From assembly GCF_003473485.1 (NCBI RefSeq), contig NC_053049.1, forward strand, positions 22,589,292-22,653,291: DNA of 64,000 nt, read 5' to 3'. This stretch comes from Medicago truncatula. Its lineage: Eukaryota > Streptophyta > Magnoliopsida > Fabales > Fabaceae. A program made the position numbers and the translations under genes. Below, in pieces: positions 1 to 11,785 of this stretch; within the stretch, counting starts at the first letter, position 1; every line of letters begins with the position of its first letter. The notes beneath the pieces are model-generated. The model ran no database searches, was not told the origin of the DNA, and saw only the letters and a list, made by a program, of their open reading frames with translations.

Positions 1-1471
1 GTAACCTATCAATCACTGCTTGATTCTCAATAGATAAAGTAGCCATTAACGAAAACATCAAGATACCGTCGCGTTCCAGTTGCTTCAGCTGCTTAGTAGA
101 TAAAAACTCCGCACCACTTTCCTCTTCGACGGAAGAGAAATGCACTGACTTGCTAAAACAATTAATAAGAACGTGGTTGTACTCTAACCAGTTCATACCC
201 AGAATCACATCCATACCGCTCAAAGGTAGACAAACTAAATCCATTTCGAAATCACGACCAAACATAGACAAAGGACATTTCAAACATACGAGAGAAGTAG
301 TCACCGAACCCTTAGCTGGAGTTTCGACAACCATCTCTCCATTCATATCAGACAAATCAAGACCCAAAGCAGAAACACAATCGAAAGCAATAAAACAATG
401 CGTAGCACCAGTATCAATAATAGCAACTAAAGGAATATTATTAATATAGCAAGTACCTCTGATCAAACGATCCTCATTCTCTGTCTGAGTCCCAGTCAAG
501 GCAAAGACCCTACCAGTAGTCGGCACCCTCTTAGGCTGAGTACACTGTGAACTAATGTGACCCTCTCCGTTGCAATTAAAGCACACAATGTCCGTACGAT
601 TGCAATCAGCTACAACATGACCTTTCTTGCCACACCGGACACACTTCTTGATTTCCTCAGGGCAGACGTTGCTTTTGTGGCCTTTCTCACCACAATTGAA
701 ACACACAATCTCTGTAGCATCCTTCTTCTTAGGCCGTCTAACATCGACCATCTTCTGTTTCCCTTTATCAGCGGGGGCACTGTACGGCTTAGGACGACTC
801 TGCTGTCCCTTGCCCTTCCTCTCATTCACTACCTTGTAGTGAGCCTTCGTATCCTCTTCATAGATCCTGCAGCTATTAACCAAATCCTGAAAAACTCTCA
901 GCTGTTGGTATCCAATCGCCCTTTTAATGTCGGGCCTCAAACCGTTCTCGATCTTGATGCATCTCGAGAACTCAGCATTCTCACCAGTATAGTGCGGATA
1001 GAACTTCGACAGCTCCACGAACTTGGCAGCATACTCTGTCACAGACATGTTTCCTTGCTTCAACTCAAGGAACTCGATCTCCTTCTTCCCGCGAACATCT
1101 TCCGGAAAGTATCTTCTCAGGAACTCTCTCCTGAACACAGCCCAAGTCACAACAGCTCCCTCCTGCCCAAGGGTAGGCAGAAGAGCAACCCACCAGTCAT
1201 CAGCTGCCTCGGCTAGCTGATGAGTACCAAACCGCACCTTCTGTTCTTCAGTGCACTGCATAACTCGGAAAATCCTCTCAATCTCCTTAAGCCACGTCTG
1301 GGCTCCATCAGGGTCATAACGTCCTTTGAAAGTCGGAGGGTTCTTCTTCATGAACGTCTCCAACATCCTAGCTTCAGCGTTCGCACCAGCATTTGCGTTA
1401 GGTTGTTGTCCCACAGCTTGGGCAACAGCTTGTAGAGCAGCAGCTAACGCAGCATCGTTTCTTCCAGCCAT
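1..1471 (-). mobile_element. Ty3/gypsy (Tekay-like) gag-protease, open frame running off left edge
   Basis: Read on the minus strand, an uninterrupted frame of about 490 codons starts at ATG 1471-1469 (MAGRNDAALAAALQ) and is still open at base 1. It holds a retrotransposon gag domain (WLKEIERIFRVM, FRREFLRRYFPEDVRGKKE, YAAKFVELSKF). Three CCHC zinc knuckles follow (CFNCGEKGHKSNVC, CVRCGKKGHVVADC, CFNCNGEGHISSQC). A retropepsin domain comes next, with the catalytic IIDTGATHCFI motif and the later VILGMNWL motif. Gag packages the element RNA and the protease matures the polyprotein. Reverse transcriptase, RNase H and integrase would lie beyond the left edge. The lack of stops suggests a fairly young copy. 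The smaller plus-strand frames here are shadows. Superfamily is certain; the Tekay clade is inferred from gag-PR style and from the related integrase at 37.6-39.4 kb. Confidence 0.93.
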
Positions 1472-1573
1472 TTCCGAGATTCTACAAAAGTAGCAACAAC
1501 AACATAAGATAGTAATATAAATATTACTAAGACTCGACACGACTCTTCTAATTGACCGGACGGATCGACCTAC

Positions 1574-1585
1574 TCTGATACCAAT
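1574..1585 (-). other. Primer-binding site, initiator tRNA-Met type
   Basis: On the minus strand TTGGTATCAGAG directly follows the 5' LTR end. TGGTATCAGAG is the usual plant LTR-retrotransposon site complementary to the 3' end of initiator tRNA-Met. It fixes the orientation (minus) and the inner boundary of the LTR at 1586. Confidence 0.9.
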
Positions 1586-3718
1586 TGTAACACCCCGTTT
1601 TCCTAACATAAAAATTCTTAAAAACATTTATCAGAGTAAGCATCATAAACAACGGGATATCACATAAAACATAATCCAAAACAGTTAAATAATAATTTAA
1701 CCAATATCTTAAACATTGCAGCGGAAAATCATAATCATAATTCATAAAACGTTTTGGCACGCAGGCCCCATCAAAAGTTGATAATCACAATCCATAACAT
1801 TATAAAAATAACATATTAGTCACGTAAGAGAATGAAGCATGCATAAACATAAACCCCATCCCGTTACGTATCAGAGCGACCTAGACGACACAGTGAGGCA
1901 AGGCCACTCACAGAAGCAACTGCACACTAAGCACGATCACCTGCAAGTTACCCATACGAAGGGCAACATTTTCAAGCAGAAGGGGTGAGATTTCATAACA
2001 AAATAATGCTAATCAAAGTAATTCGAATCATAATTAACATTAACATCATAATCATTCTTGGATAGCTTCGCATATTCAAATAACAAGTATCACGTATTCA
2101 TATATTCAATAAACAAATATCACGTATTCACTTATTCAATCGTCATCAACAACATAGCATTATGGACATGACTATGTGACAATGCTCTTAGACTCCTTAT
2201 ATGCATGTGGTACCAATCGTCATCATGAGTATTAATATACTTTAATCGTGCGGAGGACAAAGCTCCTAATAATCGTGCGGAGGACAAAGCTCCTAATAAA
2301 CGTGGTGAGGACTAAGCTCAATGAGATGCTATGCATGGACTCTTATGAACAAAACATCGTAATCAACATATCAACATGCATCCAACAATTTGGAGCTAAA
2401 CGTCATCATTTCATCATGTATAAATATATACAATGCACTTAGTTAAATAACAGCAGCAGCATAATCAAGTCACATAACAGGATGATATCATTATATCAAT
2501 AGCACATCAATTATTTCATAATTCAACTTCCATATCTTACATAAATATACAATACCTTAATCATACTCAATCAATATCAACATATCTTAAACAGCTTACA
2601 GACTGCATTTAACATCATCATTAGGTCTTATTATCATAAGGGGGTTCGCTCTTGATCAAAACGTGCGATACAAATCGCATAAACACTCATAACACTCAAG
2701 GCTGGAGGTGCTCGCGAGGCGAGGGTTCTTGCTCGCCATGGCGACTACTAAACAATTCCCAAACTCAAGTTGTTCTGGGTCTAATCTTGCCCTACATTCA
2801 TTCCTAATCATTACTAGGTATGTTCAGGCACACTAAGGCATTCAAGGTCCAACTAAAAAGTCGAAAATACAAAATCTAACATGCTCTCTGCCTTAGCTCG
2901 CTATGGCGAGTAAGGTCGCTCGCTATGGCGAGCTGCATTGCACAACTCGCGAGGCGAGGAAACAGGGTTCGCGAGGCGAGCGATGAATGTTCATCACTCG
3001 CGAGGCGAGATTCATAGCTCGCCGTGGCGAGCGATGAATGTCGCTACGGCCAGACTTCCTAAATTCACAAAAACTCGACGTTTCACATGGTTCTAAGCTT
3101 GTTTTTGATTCCAAAGTTCGTCCTAAACATTATCTAAGGTCTAGGAACACTTTCTACATCAATTAAACCAATTCTCACCGTTTGATCATCAATTCTAAGG
3201 TTTTGACCTAGTTTTCGTTTTCTCCAATTCACTCCTAATTCTTGTTAACTAATCATCAGAATCACATTCAATTAACAATACTGAGTTATTAGTCTCACCC
3301 TTACCTGGTTATGAAGAAATCGCAGCCCTCTCTATGCTCTTCTCCCTTCTAAGCTTTTTCTCCCTTTTTCAAAAGTTTTCACGTACAATGAGTTTCTAAA
3401 ATATTAGGTCTTCCCTATTTATACCTCTTTCTAATAACTTATCTTATCTCACTTTCTCCCCCAAAACTATCTAAAATATCAAAACAGCCCTCAACTAAAT
3501 ATTTTATATTATTTTCAAATCTTTATTTTATTTAACAATAAAATAATTCTCATATCATAATCAAATCCTCCAAAACTCATAACTTATCACGTCATCAATC
3601 AAATCACTAAATTCACCACAAATCATCAAAACACATCAAAATCATGCATATACTATATAATTATAATATAATTGCCTAAACTCGATTAAATAACGATTAA
3701 ACGAAAGTGGGCGTTACA
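1586..3718 (-). mobile_element. 5' LTR of the Tekay-like element (family A, copy A1)
   Basis: Bounded by TGTAACGCCC...GGTGTTACA on the minus strand, about 2.13 kb, abutting the primer-binding site at its inner end. From 5' to 3' of the element it contains a TATA box (3413-3423), a donor-like AG|GTAAGGGTG (boundary at 3304), clusters of GC-rich palindromes (about 2708-2745 and 2890-3040), a hairpin cassette (about 2205-2340) and an acceptor-like TTGCAG (1941-1946). The left-hand 3' LTR lies outside the window, so LTR-LTR divergence cannot be judged. No coding sequence is seen in it. Confidence 0.88.
3413..3423 (-). promoter_or_regulatory. LTR promoter TATA box (A1)
   Basis: TATAAATAGGG on the minus strand, about 300 bases inside the LTR. 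The related A2 copy has TATAAATAGGAG at 5606-5617, so transcription probably starts just downstream. This puts the palindromes and the hairpin cassette in the transcribed part of the LTR. Functional use is inferred. Confidence 0.6.
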
Positions 3719-3726
3719 ATACCAAT

Positions 3727-5912
3727 TGTAACACCCCGTTTTCCCAATATACAAATTTCATAAACAATTATCAGAGTAAAAACCATAAACGGGATATCAC
3801 ATAGAAACGTAATCCAAAAACAGTTAAATAATAATTTAACCTTCACAAATATCTTTAACATAGCAGCGGAATATTAATTCGAAAGTCATAAATTAGTTTG
3901 GCACGTAGGCCCCATCAAAATAGTTGATTATCCATAACATAATAAGAATAACATATTATCCACGTAAAAGAATGAAGCATGTATAACATTAAACCCCATC
4001 CCGTTACGTATCAGAGCGACCTAGACGACACAGTGAAGGCAAGGCCACTCACGACGGCAGCTGCACACTAAGCACGATCACCTGCAAGTTACCCATACGA
4101 AGGGCAACATTTTCAAGCAGAAGGGGTGAGATTTCATAACAAAATAACATTAATCAATGTAATTGCGAATCATAATTAACATCTTAATCATTCCTTTATC
4201 AACTTTGCATAAATGCTAAACAGTTGTCACGTAATCATATATCCAATCATTATCAACAACATAACATAATCATTAAACACTTATCACGTAATCACATATT
4301 CAATCATTATCAACAAGGCATCTTAATCATGACAATGTGACAATGCTCTTAGACTCCTTATATGCATGTGGTACCAATCGTCATCATAAGTATTAATATA
4401 CTTTAATCGTGCGGAGGACAAAGCTCCTATAAAACGTGCGGAGGACAAAGCTCCTATTAATCGTGGTGAGGACTAAGCTCAATGAGATGCTATGCATGGA
4501 CACTTATGAACAGAACATCGTAATCAACATATCAACATGCATCCAATAATTTGGAGCTAAACTTTATCATATACTTATGCACTTAGTTAAATAACGAAAG
4601 CAGCATAAACAAGTCACATAACAAGATGATATCATTGTATCCATAGCACATAAATTGCATCATTATCAAACCTTCATATCTTGCATGAATATTCAATACC
4701 TTAGTCCATATTCAATTAATATTAACATAACCTAAACAACTCTACAGACTTCGTTTAACGGCATCACTAGGTCTCATTACCAGTTATGGGTTCACTGTTG
4801 ATCAACGCGTGCGACACAGATCACACAAACACTCAAACAAGTACATTCTGGTTGTACTCGCGAGGCGAGAGTACTTACTCGCCATGGCGAGTACCACTCC
4901 ACTCCCAAACTAATGTTGTTCTGGGTTCCCTCTGATCCTACATTCATTCCTAATCAATACTAGGTATGTTCAGGCACTCAAAGGCACTCAAGGTCCAACT
5001 AAAAAGGTCGAAACACGAAATCTAACATACACTCTGCCTTAGCTCGCTATGGCGAGTAAGGTGGCTCGCAGTGGCGAGCTGCATCACACAACTCGCAAGG
5101 CGAAGGGGATTGCTCGCCATGGCGAGTTGAACTAAACAACTCGCGAGGCGAAGGGAAGGGCTCGCGTGGCGAGCGATGAAGTTCATCACTCGGGAGGCGA
5201 GGATCATCACTCGCCGTGGCGAGCGATGAACAGAAGCACGGGCAGACTAGGGTTTTTCTCAAAAAACCATCACACAACATGGTTCAAAGCCTAATTTTGA
5301 TTCCATAATCCACCCTAAACAAGTTCTAAGGTTAAAGGACGGTTTCTACATCAATCTAAACAAGTTTTACCGTTTGATCATCAATTTTTTGGGTTTTGAC
5401 CTAATTCCAAAACTTTTCTAAATCAATCCTAACTTTGTCAATTAATCATCAGAATTACAACGATCAACGTTATTGAATTATTAGTCTCACCCTTACCTGG
5501 TTATGAAGAAAATCGCAGCACTCTTGGTCTCTTGCTCCTCTCTAAGCTTTTCTCCCTTTTTCCAAAAGTTTTCACGTACAATGAGTTTCTAAAATATTAG
5601 GTCTTCTCCTATTTATATCTCTTCCTAATTACTTATCTTATCTCACTTTCACCCCCAAAACTATCTAAAATATCAAAACAGCCCTCAACTAAATATTTTA
5701 TATTATTTTCAAATCTTTATTTTATTTAACAATAAAATAATTCTCATATCATAATCAAATCCTCCAAAACTCATAACTTATCACGTCATCAATCAAATCA
5801 CTAAATTCACCACAAATCATCAAAACACATCAAAATCATGCATATACTATATAATTATAATATAATTGGCTAAACTCGATTAAATAACGATTAAACGAAA
5901 GTGGGCGTTACA
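3727..5912 (-). mobile_element. Second family-A LTR in tandem (copy A2)
   Basis: A second full-length LTR of the same family and orientation (TGTAACGCCC...GGTGTTACA, about 2.19 kb). It is separated from A1 by only 8 bases (3719-3726), which read ATTGGTAT on the minus strand, the start of a primer-binding site. It carries the same modules: TATA box, donor-like site (boundary 5496), palindromes (4856-4891 and 5041-5226), hairpin cassette (about 4365-4505) and acceptor-like TTGCAG (4082-4087). It is therefore the remains of another family-A element truncated just after its 5' LTR, or a recombination product. Confidence 0.85.
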
Positions 5913-6720
5913 GCAATTCCCTGACACAGATGGTCAAATCCTACTATAGGGTAGGCGCAGAGGAGGCACAAAACGGGAGGGAAAAAGCGTGGGTGTACTG
6001 CAATTTGCGAGGGGTTTAGCCCCTGGCAGGCCTGCAACGGACCAGCTTTCCCAGTGCCTTGTCAAGTCAATCGAAAAAAGGCTGACATGCGAGGTGTTTA
6101 GCCTCTGGCAGGCCTGCAACGGACCAGCTTTCCCAGTGCCTTGTCAAGTCAACCGGAAAAAGGATGACATTCTTTGAATTTTGCGCATCCGAGGGGCGCA
6201 TCCTTGGCAGAAGCCGTTGGTTTTCTCTGACACAGCAGAGATTCCTTCAGCTTTTGAATTTTCAAACTGGCGCCTAAACAAAAGCCACGCCATTTTACAA
6301 AAAACGAGGGGCAAAGTCCCTGTCTTTTATGCCAACGGTTGTCCTTGGCATTTTCCCTGGCAAATTTGCCAGGGGTTTCAAACCCTTGACAAAATCCCTG
6401 GCAAAAGGTCATTATTCTTGCAGTGTTTGTAGTCTCTTGCTATTTTGAGTAGTGAGCAGTTGTAATCAGATATTGATTTTAGTGAAATCTCCTTGGAAGT
6501 GCAAGGGGGTCATGACTACTTCCGGTTTGTGGAAGAAACCTATATAATTGTTGTGTCTTTCTTCTCTATCTCTCTCTTTACTTATTCGCTGCATTTGGAT
6601 TCTGAACATCACTTCAGAAGTTGAACTCTATCAGGTTGTGAACAGCGATTTCAGTTTTAGGAGAAGAAAAAGAAACCACAATTCAACCCCCCTTCTTGTG
6701 TTTTTCTCACCTTCAAATTA
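5913..6720 (+). mobile_element. Ty1/copia-like LTR remnant
   Basis: Non-coding stretch with an 82-base tandem duplication (6007 and 6089), many GGCAGG/CCTGGC hairpins and a perfect 20-bp palindrome at 6355-6374. It continues into a leader-like segment with a TATATAA-type motif (6540-6547), a CT-rich run (6560-6583) and an AATTCAACCCCCCTTCTTGTG-like segment near 6680. That last motif resembles the 3' end of legume SIRE/Maximus-type copia LTRs as I remember them. No coding domain and no terminal duplication was found, so the class is tentative. Confidence 0.4.
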
Positions 6721-7920
6721 AATCACTCGTTGCACCACTGAAAGGGGAGGCTACATCGCAAAGGCAAGGATTTGGATCTGTGAGGGATGAAAAGGAAAGT
6801 CGGTTACTGTTTGTTTCAGGAGTGAGAAGAGAGCTTGTTTTCAACAACATAAGTTTTGTGTTTACATATCATTCATTTGTTTTTTTAGTCCATCCAAGAT
6901 TATTTTTTTTGACTACGTTAACAACAAAAAAAGTATCGCAACTAGTTTTTTTTTTTTTTTACAAAGGTAGTTAAAATATGATTCATTTATTTTTAAATCA
7001 ACTAATAAAATAATACACATAGTATTCATTTAACCAAATAAAAAACATTTAAAGCATACAAAATAATTGCAAATTACAATAAATATCAAAGACTTAAGAC
7101 TAATTATTTAATTTTAGTATTATATAAATTTATAGTTATAGCATATATAATGTTCGAGATGAGCACTAAAGTGCCCGTACTTGCACTCGCACTTGTTCAA
7201 ATTTCGAGTACTCAAGTTCAGGCCAAGACCCAACAACATCGACATTTAGCCTGGCCATCATGAGTATATTTTGTGGATGTCCATTAGATTTGAGTCCAAT
7301 TGTCATCCATACGAGTTGTGTATGAAGAAAAAGTTTTTGAAAAATTCTTAGATATTTTAAGTTTGAATCGATAACAATAAGTATAAGGTCATACTAACAA
7401 ATACGTAATGACACATGTTAAGAATTTAAAAAAGAAAATAACTAATAAATTTTATATAAAAAAATGTTTCCTTTTATAGTTTTAATATGATAAAATTCTC
7501 TTTTTTAAACCCTTAACAAATATTTTTACAGCTTTATTAGCATTTTTCATAAATTATTTACAATCTTTATTACTAGTGTAATTCTTTTTTTTTTTTTTTG
7601 ACAAAATTACTAGTGTAATTCTGGAGACTTAAGTTTTGCAGTTACGCGGGTAGTATTATTTTTTACTCGTTTTATGCCAAAATTAAAAACGTTTTTCTTA
7701 TCTTAGTCGTTAATCGTTATATTAAGTGTCAAGGTTTGACCAAAAAAACAAAGTGTCAAGGTCAATCATAGTGAGAGGTTGAAATGCACAACACAGATTT
7801 AGAGAGAGAAAACTTTTACCAAACGAAATGAGGATAATTGTGACATAGAAAAATCATATAGTACATGCATAACTCAAATTTTATTAGTTTCAATAAATCA
7901 TAAGTTAAAGGCTTAACTTG
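6721..7920. other. Intergenic, AT-rich, upstream of SWEET gene
   Basis: Low-complexity AT-rich DNA with poly-T runs (for example 6944-6960 and 7586-7599). A 19-base segment ending at about 7603 recurs nearby in partial form. The last few hundred bases should hold the SWEET promoter and 5' UTR, but I cannot place a TATA box with confidence. Confidence 0.5.
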
Positions 7921-9154
7921 ATGTCTCTGTTTAATGCTTACTCCATTTGTGAAATTGGTAAAGATGCAGCTGGAATTGCTGGTACTACATTTTCTTCCTC
8001 AAATTTTCAGTGATTTTATTACATTTAACATTTTAAACTTATCTTTATCTTGATCTCAATTCTTCCTTGTTTATTTGTAGGTAATATCTTTGCATTTGGG
8101 TTATTTGTATCTCCAATGTAAGTTTCTTAAAGTATTTTTTTTATTAAATTAAAAATTAAGCTTAGAAATTTTTTCATGTATGTATTTTGATTATTAATTA
8201 ATTTTGATTATATTGTGAATTGTAGACCCACATTTAGGAGAATTATGAGAAATGGGTCAACAGAATTGTTCTCAGGATTGCCATATATTTATTCTCTATT
8301 AAACTGTTTGATCTGTTTGTGGTATGGTACTCCTCTTATATCATGTGATAATTTGTTGGTTACCACTGTTAATTCAATTGGAGCAGCTTTTCAGCTTGTG
8401 TACATTTTCTTATTCTTAATCTATGCTGAGAAACCAAAAAAGGTTATTTTTCTAATACTATATATGGAAAGTTTATGATAAATTTCGTCACATGGATTTT
8501 GAAGTGTTACTAAGATGTGTTATTATTGTATACTTCTTTTTGATAGGTGAGAATGTTTGGATTATTGCTGGCAGTTTTAGGTATATTTGTGATCATACTA
8601 GTCGGGAGCTTGAAAATAACCGATAGTTCTATTCGCCGAATTTTAGTTGGATGCTTGAGTTGTGCTTCTCTCATTTCAATGTTTGCCTCTCCGTTGTTTA
8701 TAATTGTAAGTTTAACATTTTCCTAGATATCCATGTAATACTGAGTTTTACTAGTTTGTGTGAATTCAAGCTTGGTGAACTTGTTTATATCAATATAATT
8801 TCGCAGAAATTGGTCATTCGCACGAAGAGTGTTGAGTTTATGCCGTTTTATCTTTCGTTTTCGACCTTCTTAATGAGCATCTCCTTCTTTCTTTATGGAT
8901 TACTCAGTGACGATGCCTTCATTTATGTAAGAGTCTTTTCATCTCATTTCTTTCTGAAATATTGATAACAGTTTTAGAATTCAGATGTTTATTCTGTTGG
9001 CTTATATTTGTATACCTACATTTTGTGTTTGATTTGTTAGGTACCAAATGGGATAGGTACTGTTTTGGGAATGATACAGTTGATTTTATACTTCTATTAC
9101 AAGCGTTCATCTAGCGATGACTCTACAGAACCCTTGATAGTATCGTATGGATAA
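7921..9154 (+). CDS. SWEET2: SWEET bidirectional sugar transporter, SWEET2-like
   Basis: Six exons with GT-AG introns: 7921-7981, 8081-8117, 8226-8442, 8547-8705, 8807-8926 and 9041-9154. Together they encode about 235 residues, the usual SWEET length. The 37-base second exon and 120-base fifth exon are typical of the family. The protein has two MtN3/saliva triple-helix repeats (about residues 17-104 and 139-225), giving seven membrane helices. Family motifs seen are NGSTELFSGLPYIYSLLNC in repeat 1 and TKSVEFMPFYLS plus PNGIGTVLGMIQLILYFYY in repeat 2. The C-terminal tail is short. SWEETs are uniporters moving sugars down a gradient; SWEET2 members act at the tonoplast and limit sugar loss from roots. 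The SWEET2 assignment rests on the MSLFNAYSICEIGKDAAGIAGN start and the short tail. Nothing looks broken. Confidence 0.93.
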
Positions 9155-9890
9155 TCTATGCTGACAAAGGTAAAGGCAAACGAACACACAGTTTGTGATT
9201 ATGATTTATTAGTCTTCCACAGTCTGTGTTAGGCGATTTTCTGAAATTAGTCTCAAACATTCATTATGTATGAAAATATTAGCAATCAATGAGACAATGA
9301 TGTTAATATCCACCTTGTGATATTAAAAGCTAAGGCCATAATTGTAAACCGTTCAAAAATCTTGAACTTTTTTCTTTATGTATTTAATTTCTTCTGTACC
9401 AGTATAGTGAATAATATGTTCGCTGATAGGCTCATTAAGAGGAAAAAAGTGAGGTGTTATGAGGAGCATGAAAGAGTTCTGTTTAGTGGTTTAAGGCCCA
9501 TTTAGATTTCATCCATCTTATAAGGATCTAGTGTCCAACCATTTTCAAAGTTCTTTCATTGATTTTCTAAGGTTATTGTAACAGAGGTATATTTCTCCAA
9601 GATAGCCAAAATTCATTATCAGTGTTATTCACTTGAGACCTTGAGGAGGAGCGCACACTCCAATGTGTGATGTCTTGATTAGTAGGGTTATCCATTCCTC
9701 GATTAAACTATGCTAGATGGAAAGTTTAGCTCTTTCTCATTCTGTATTTGTGGGATATAGGTCGGTATTTAGCAGCCTTACAAAGAGAACACCTAAATGC
9801 TATACTTAATTGATTGAAAAAATGTTGATGCATATTACATGTGACGTGATCATGAATAATGCTGTAAACATGTTGTCAAATATAAATTTA

Positions 9891-10325
9891 GAGTGAAAGA
9901 GAAGCATCGTTACATAATAGTATTAAGATTTAAATATTTCATCCAAGTAAAATTTCCTTCTAAATGAAGTATTGATTTGACCAAAAAACTACATGAATAT
10001 TCTCCTGTGATGACATGTTAGTTGAATTGAATATCATTCTGTGTCTGTTTCCAAATTGTCCAGTTGACATTGGACTATCTCCATTTTGTGCTTAGAAGCT
10101 GTATTTTGAGGAGTGAAAGAGAAGCATTGTTGCAGAATAGTGTTAAGATTTAAATATTCCATTAAAATAGGTTATCCTTCTAAATGAAGTCTTGATTTGA
10201 CAAAAAAAATATGAAAATTGTCCTTTATGGTGAGATGTTAGTTGAATTGAATATCTTTTTGCGTCTGTTACCATATTTTCCAGATGGCATAGAACTATCT
10301 TCACTTTTGCTTATACACTGTATTT
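9891..10325. repeat. 220-base imperfect tandem duplication
   Basis: GAGTGAAAGAGAAGCAT starts both copies, at 9891 and 10111. Both then run in parallel through TTAAGATTTAAATATT, CCTTCTAAATGAAGT, GTTAGTTGAATTGAATATC and a shared end near CTGTATTT. Copies differ by scattered substitutions and small indels, so the duplication is not recent. No open frame or terminal inverted repeat is present. Confidence 0.85.
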
Positions 10326-10838
10326 ACAAATGAGTCATTTGAAAATACTACAGAAAGTGTAAGAAGGTTATCGGTGTGTTTTTGCTTTGGAAAAATATAT
10401 ATTATGAGAGTGATATGATAATTACCTTTGCAAAGAAAAAAGTGTGATATGATAATTTCATTACAGTAAAACCTCATTGTCTATCTGATACAACTTAGAG
10501 CAGAAAGAAAGACAGTGTAACATAAGTACTATAGTAAATCTTTTAGTGTAGTCCTCACTGTAACATCTCTTTCTTCCTGCACAAAAGAACGATCTCAAAG
10601 TCAGACATAGAAATAATAGATGCTGTAAATATGTTGTCTGAAACTAGAGGTAGCAACATTGTTTTGATTCAATATTTTGGAACAATTAATGTTGCATTCT
10701 ATAGAGTGATAAGTTATTATTGAGTATAGCTCATAGGCTCAGAAGAGGGGCGATGGATCTGAGCTAGCGTAGAGAAGCGACCTTCACCCTAATCATTCAA
10801 GTACGGTTTAGGGTATTGTTGTAACCTGGACCGTATTA

Positions 10839-10839
10839 T

Positions 10840-10876
<37 letters not shown>
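10839..10876. repeat. Compound (AC)n(TA)n microsatellite
   Basis: A run of AC dinucleotides passes directly into a run of TA dinucleotides. It is a likely length-polymorphic marker. Confidence 0.95.
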
Positions 10877-11785
10877 GTTTGTGACACTGTAAACCCTAAT
10901 CATTCAAGTAATAATACAGCTACTCTGTAATTGCAAATATAGGCACACTTGTCAAATTGCGTAAACAAATGATCGTGTTCCATTGTCTGCAATTTTGTTT
11001 CTTTCTTTTACTAGTTGTTGTTCCAACAGTTACTAGTACCTCAGAATTTTTGTGTCTTTCTAGATAATCATCTCTGGGTTTTCAACTATATTAAATTTTC
11101 TTTGGTAGTATAGACACAGCCCTTCTCTCATGTCATGTTGCCTTTATTTTGATTAAAAAAAGGTGTTAGAAATTAAAATTTGTGGTGTTTAAACGCAGGT
11201 CCCTTTATATGTAGACCCTGTCAAAGACCTGCTGCATTCCAGTTTTAAATTTTCTTAATAATAATTTCAAAACAAATTTGCACCAAACCCTGCGTATGCG
11301 GAAGCTTTGTGGATCGGGCAGCCCTTTTTAGTTTCAAAACAAATTTTCTCAATCTCTTTAAAAAATAATTTCAGGGAAGAACAAAATTAGATGCATTGAT
11401 TAATTATGTGAGTAGTTAATTAATTGAGAAAATAGTCATTCTGAGTTTCAATCATTTGATAAAATAGTGATCTTACGCTCAGTGACAGAGGTAGTAATAT
11501 TATGAATGAAGTTCAAAAGTTTTACATATTAATGCATTCATTTGAGTGTTGCAATGTGCTTTAAAGTGGTACTATTTGAAAGAAAAGCATATCGCATCGT
11601 TCGTTATCGAGGCCAAGTTCAGTAGATTTAACATGACATGCAGCTACAAACAAGTAATTTCAGCAATTTGATCTCACAATTGTCTTACATTAATAGTTAT
11701 ATCATGCACTTTACTTATGAATAAGTACGCCATCAAATGGTATTTGTAGGAACAAATATACATTATACTATCTACAATAATGGAT

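Larger units (their letters stand above)
9155..11785. other. Intergenic region between SWEET gene and membrane-protein gene
   Basis: The first 300-450 bases are probably the SWEET 3' UTR. The rest is AT-rich, without a credible coding frame. It holds a 220-base tandem duplication (9891-10325), a compound AC/TA microsatellite (10839-10876) and nothing else I can name. Confidence 0.5.

Noticed and set aside
557..1216. 219-codon plus-strand frame
   Set aside because: It is the antisense shadow of the gag-protease frame; the minus strand carries zinc knuckles and the DTGA motif.
2700..3040. CRISPR-like array of short repeats
   Set aside because: Repeats are palindromes of variable length and spacing inside a plant LTR, with no cas genes; not a CRISPR.
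2923..5280. Short Ser/Arg/Pro-rich minus-strand frames over the palindromes
   Set aside because: Created by the CTCGCGAGGCGAG repeats in the LTR; same-sense and antisense versions appear in every copy, and there are no start context or domains.
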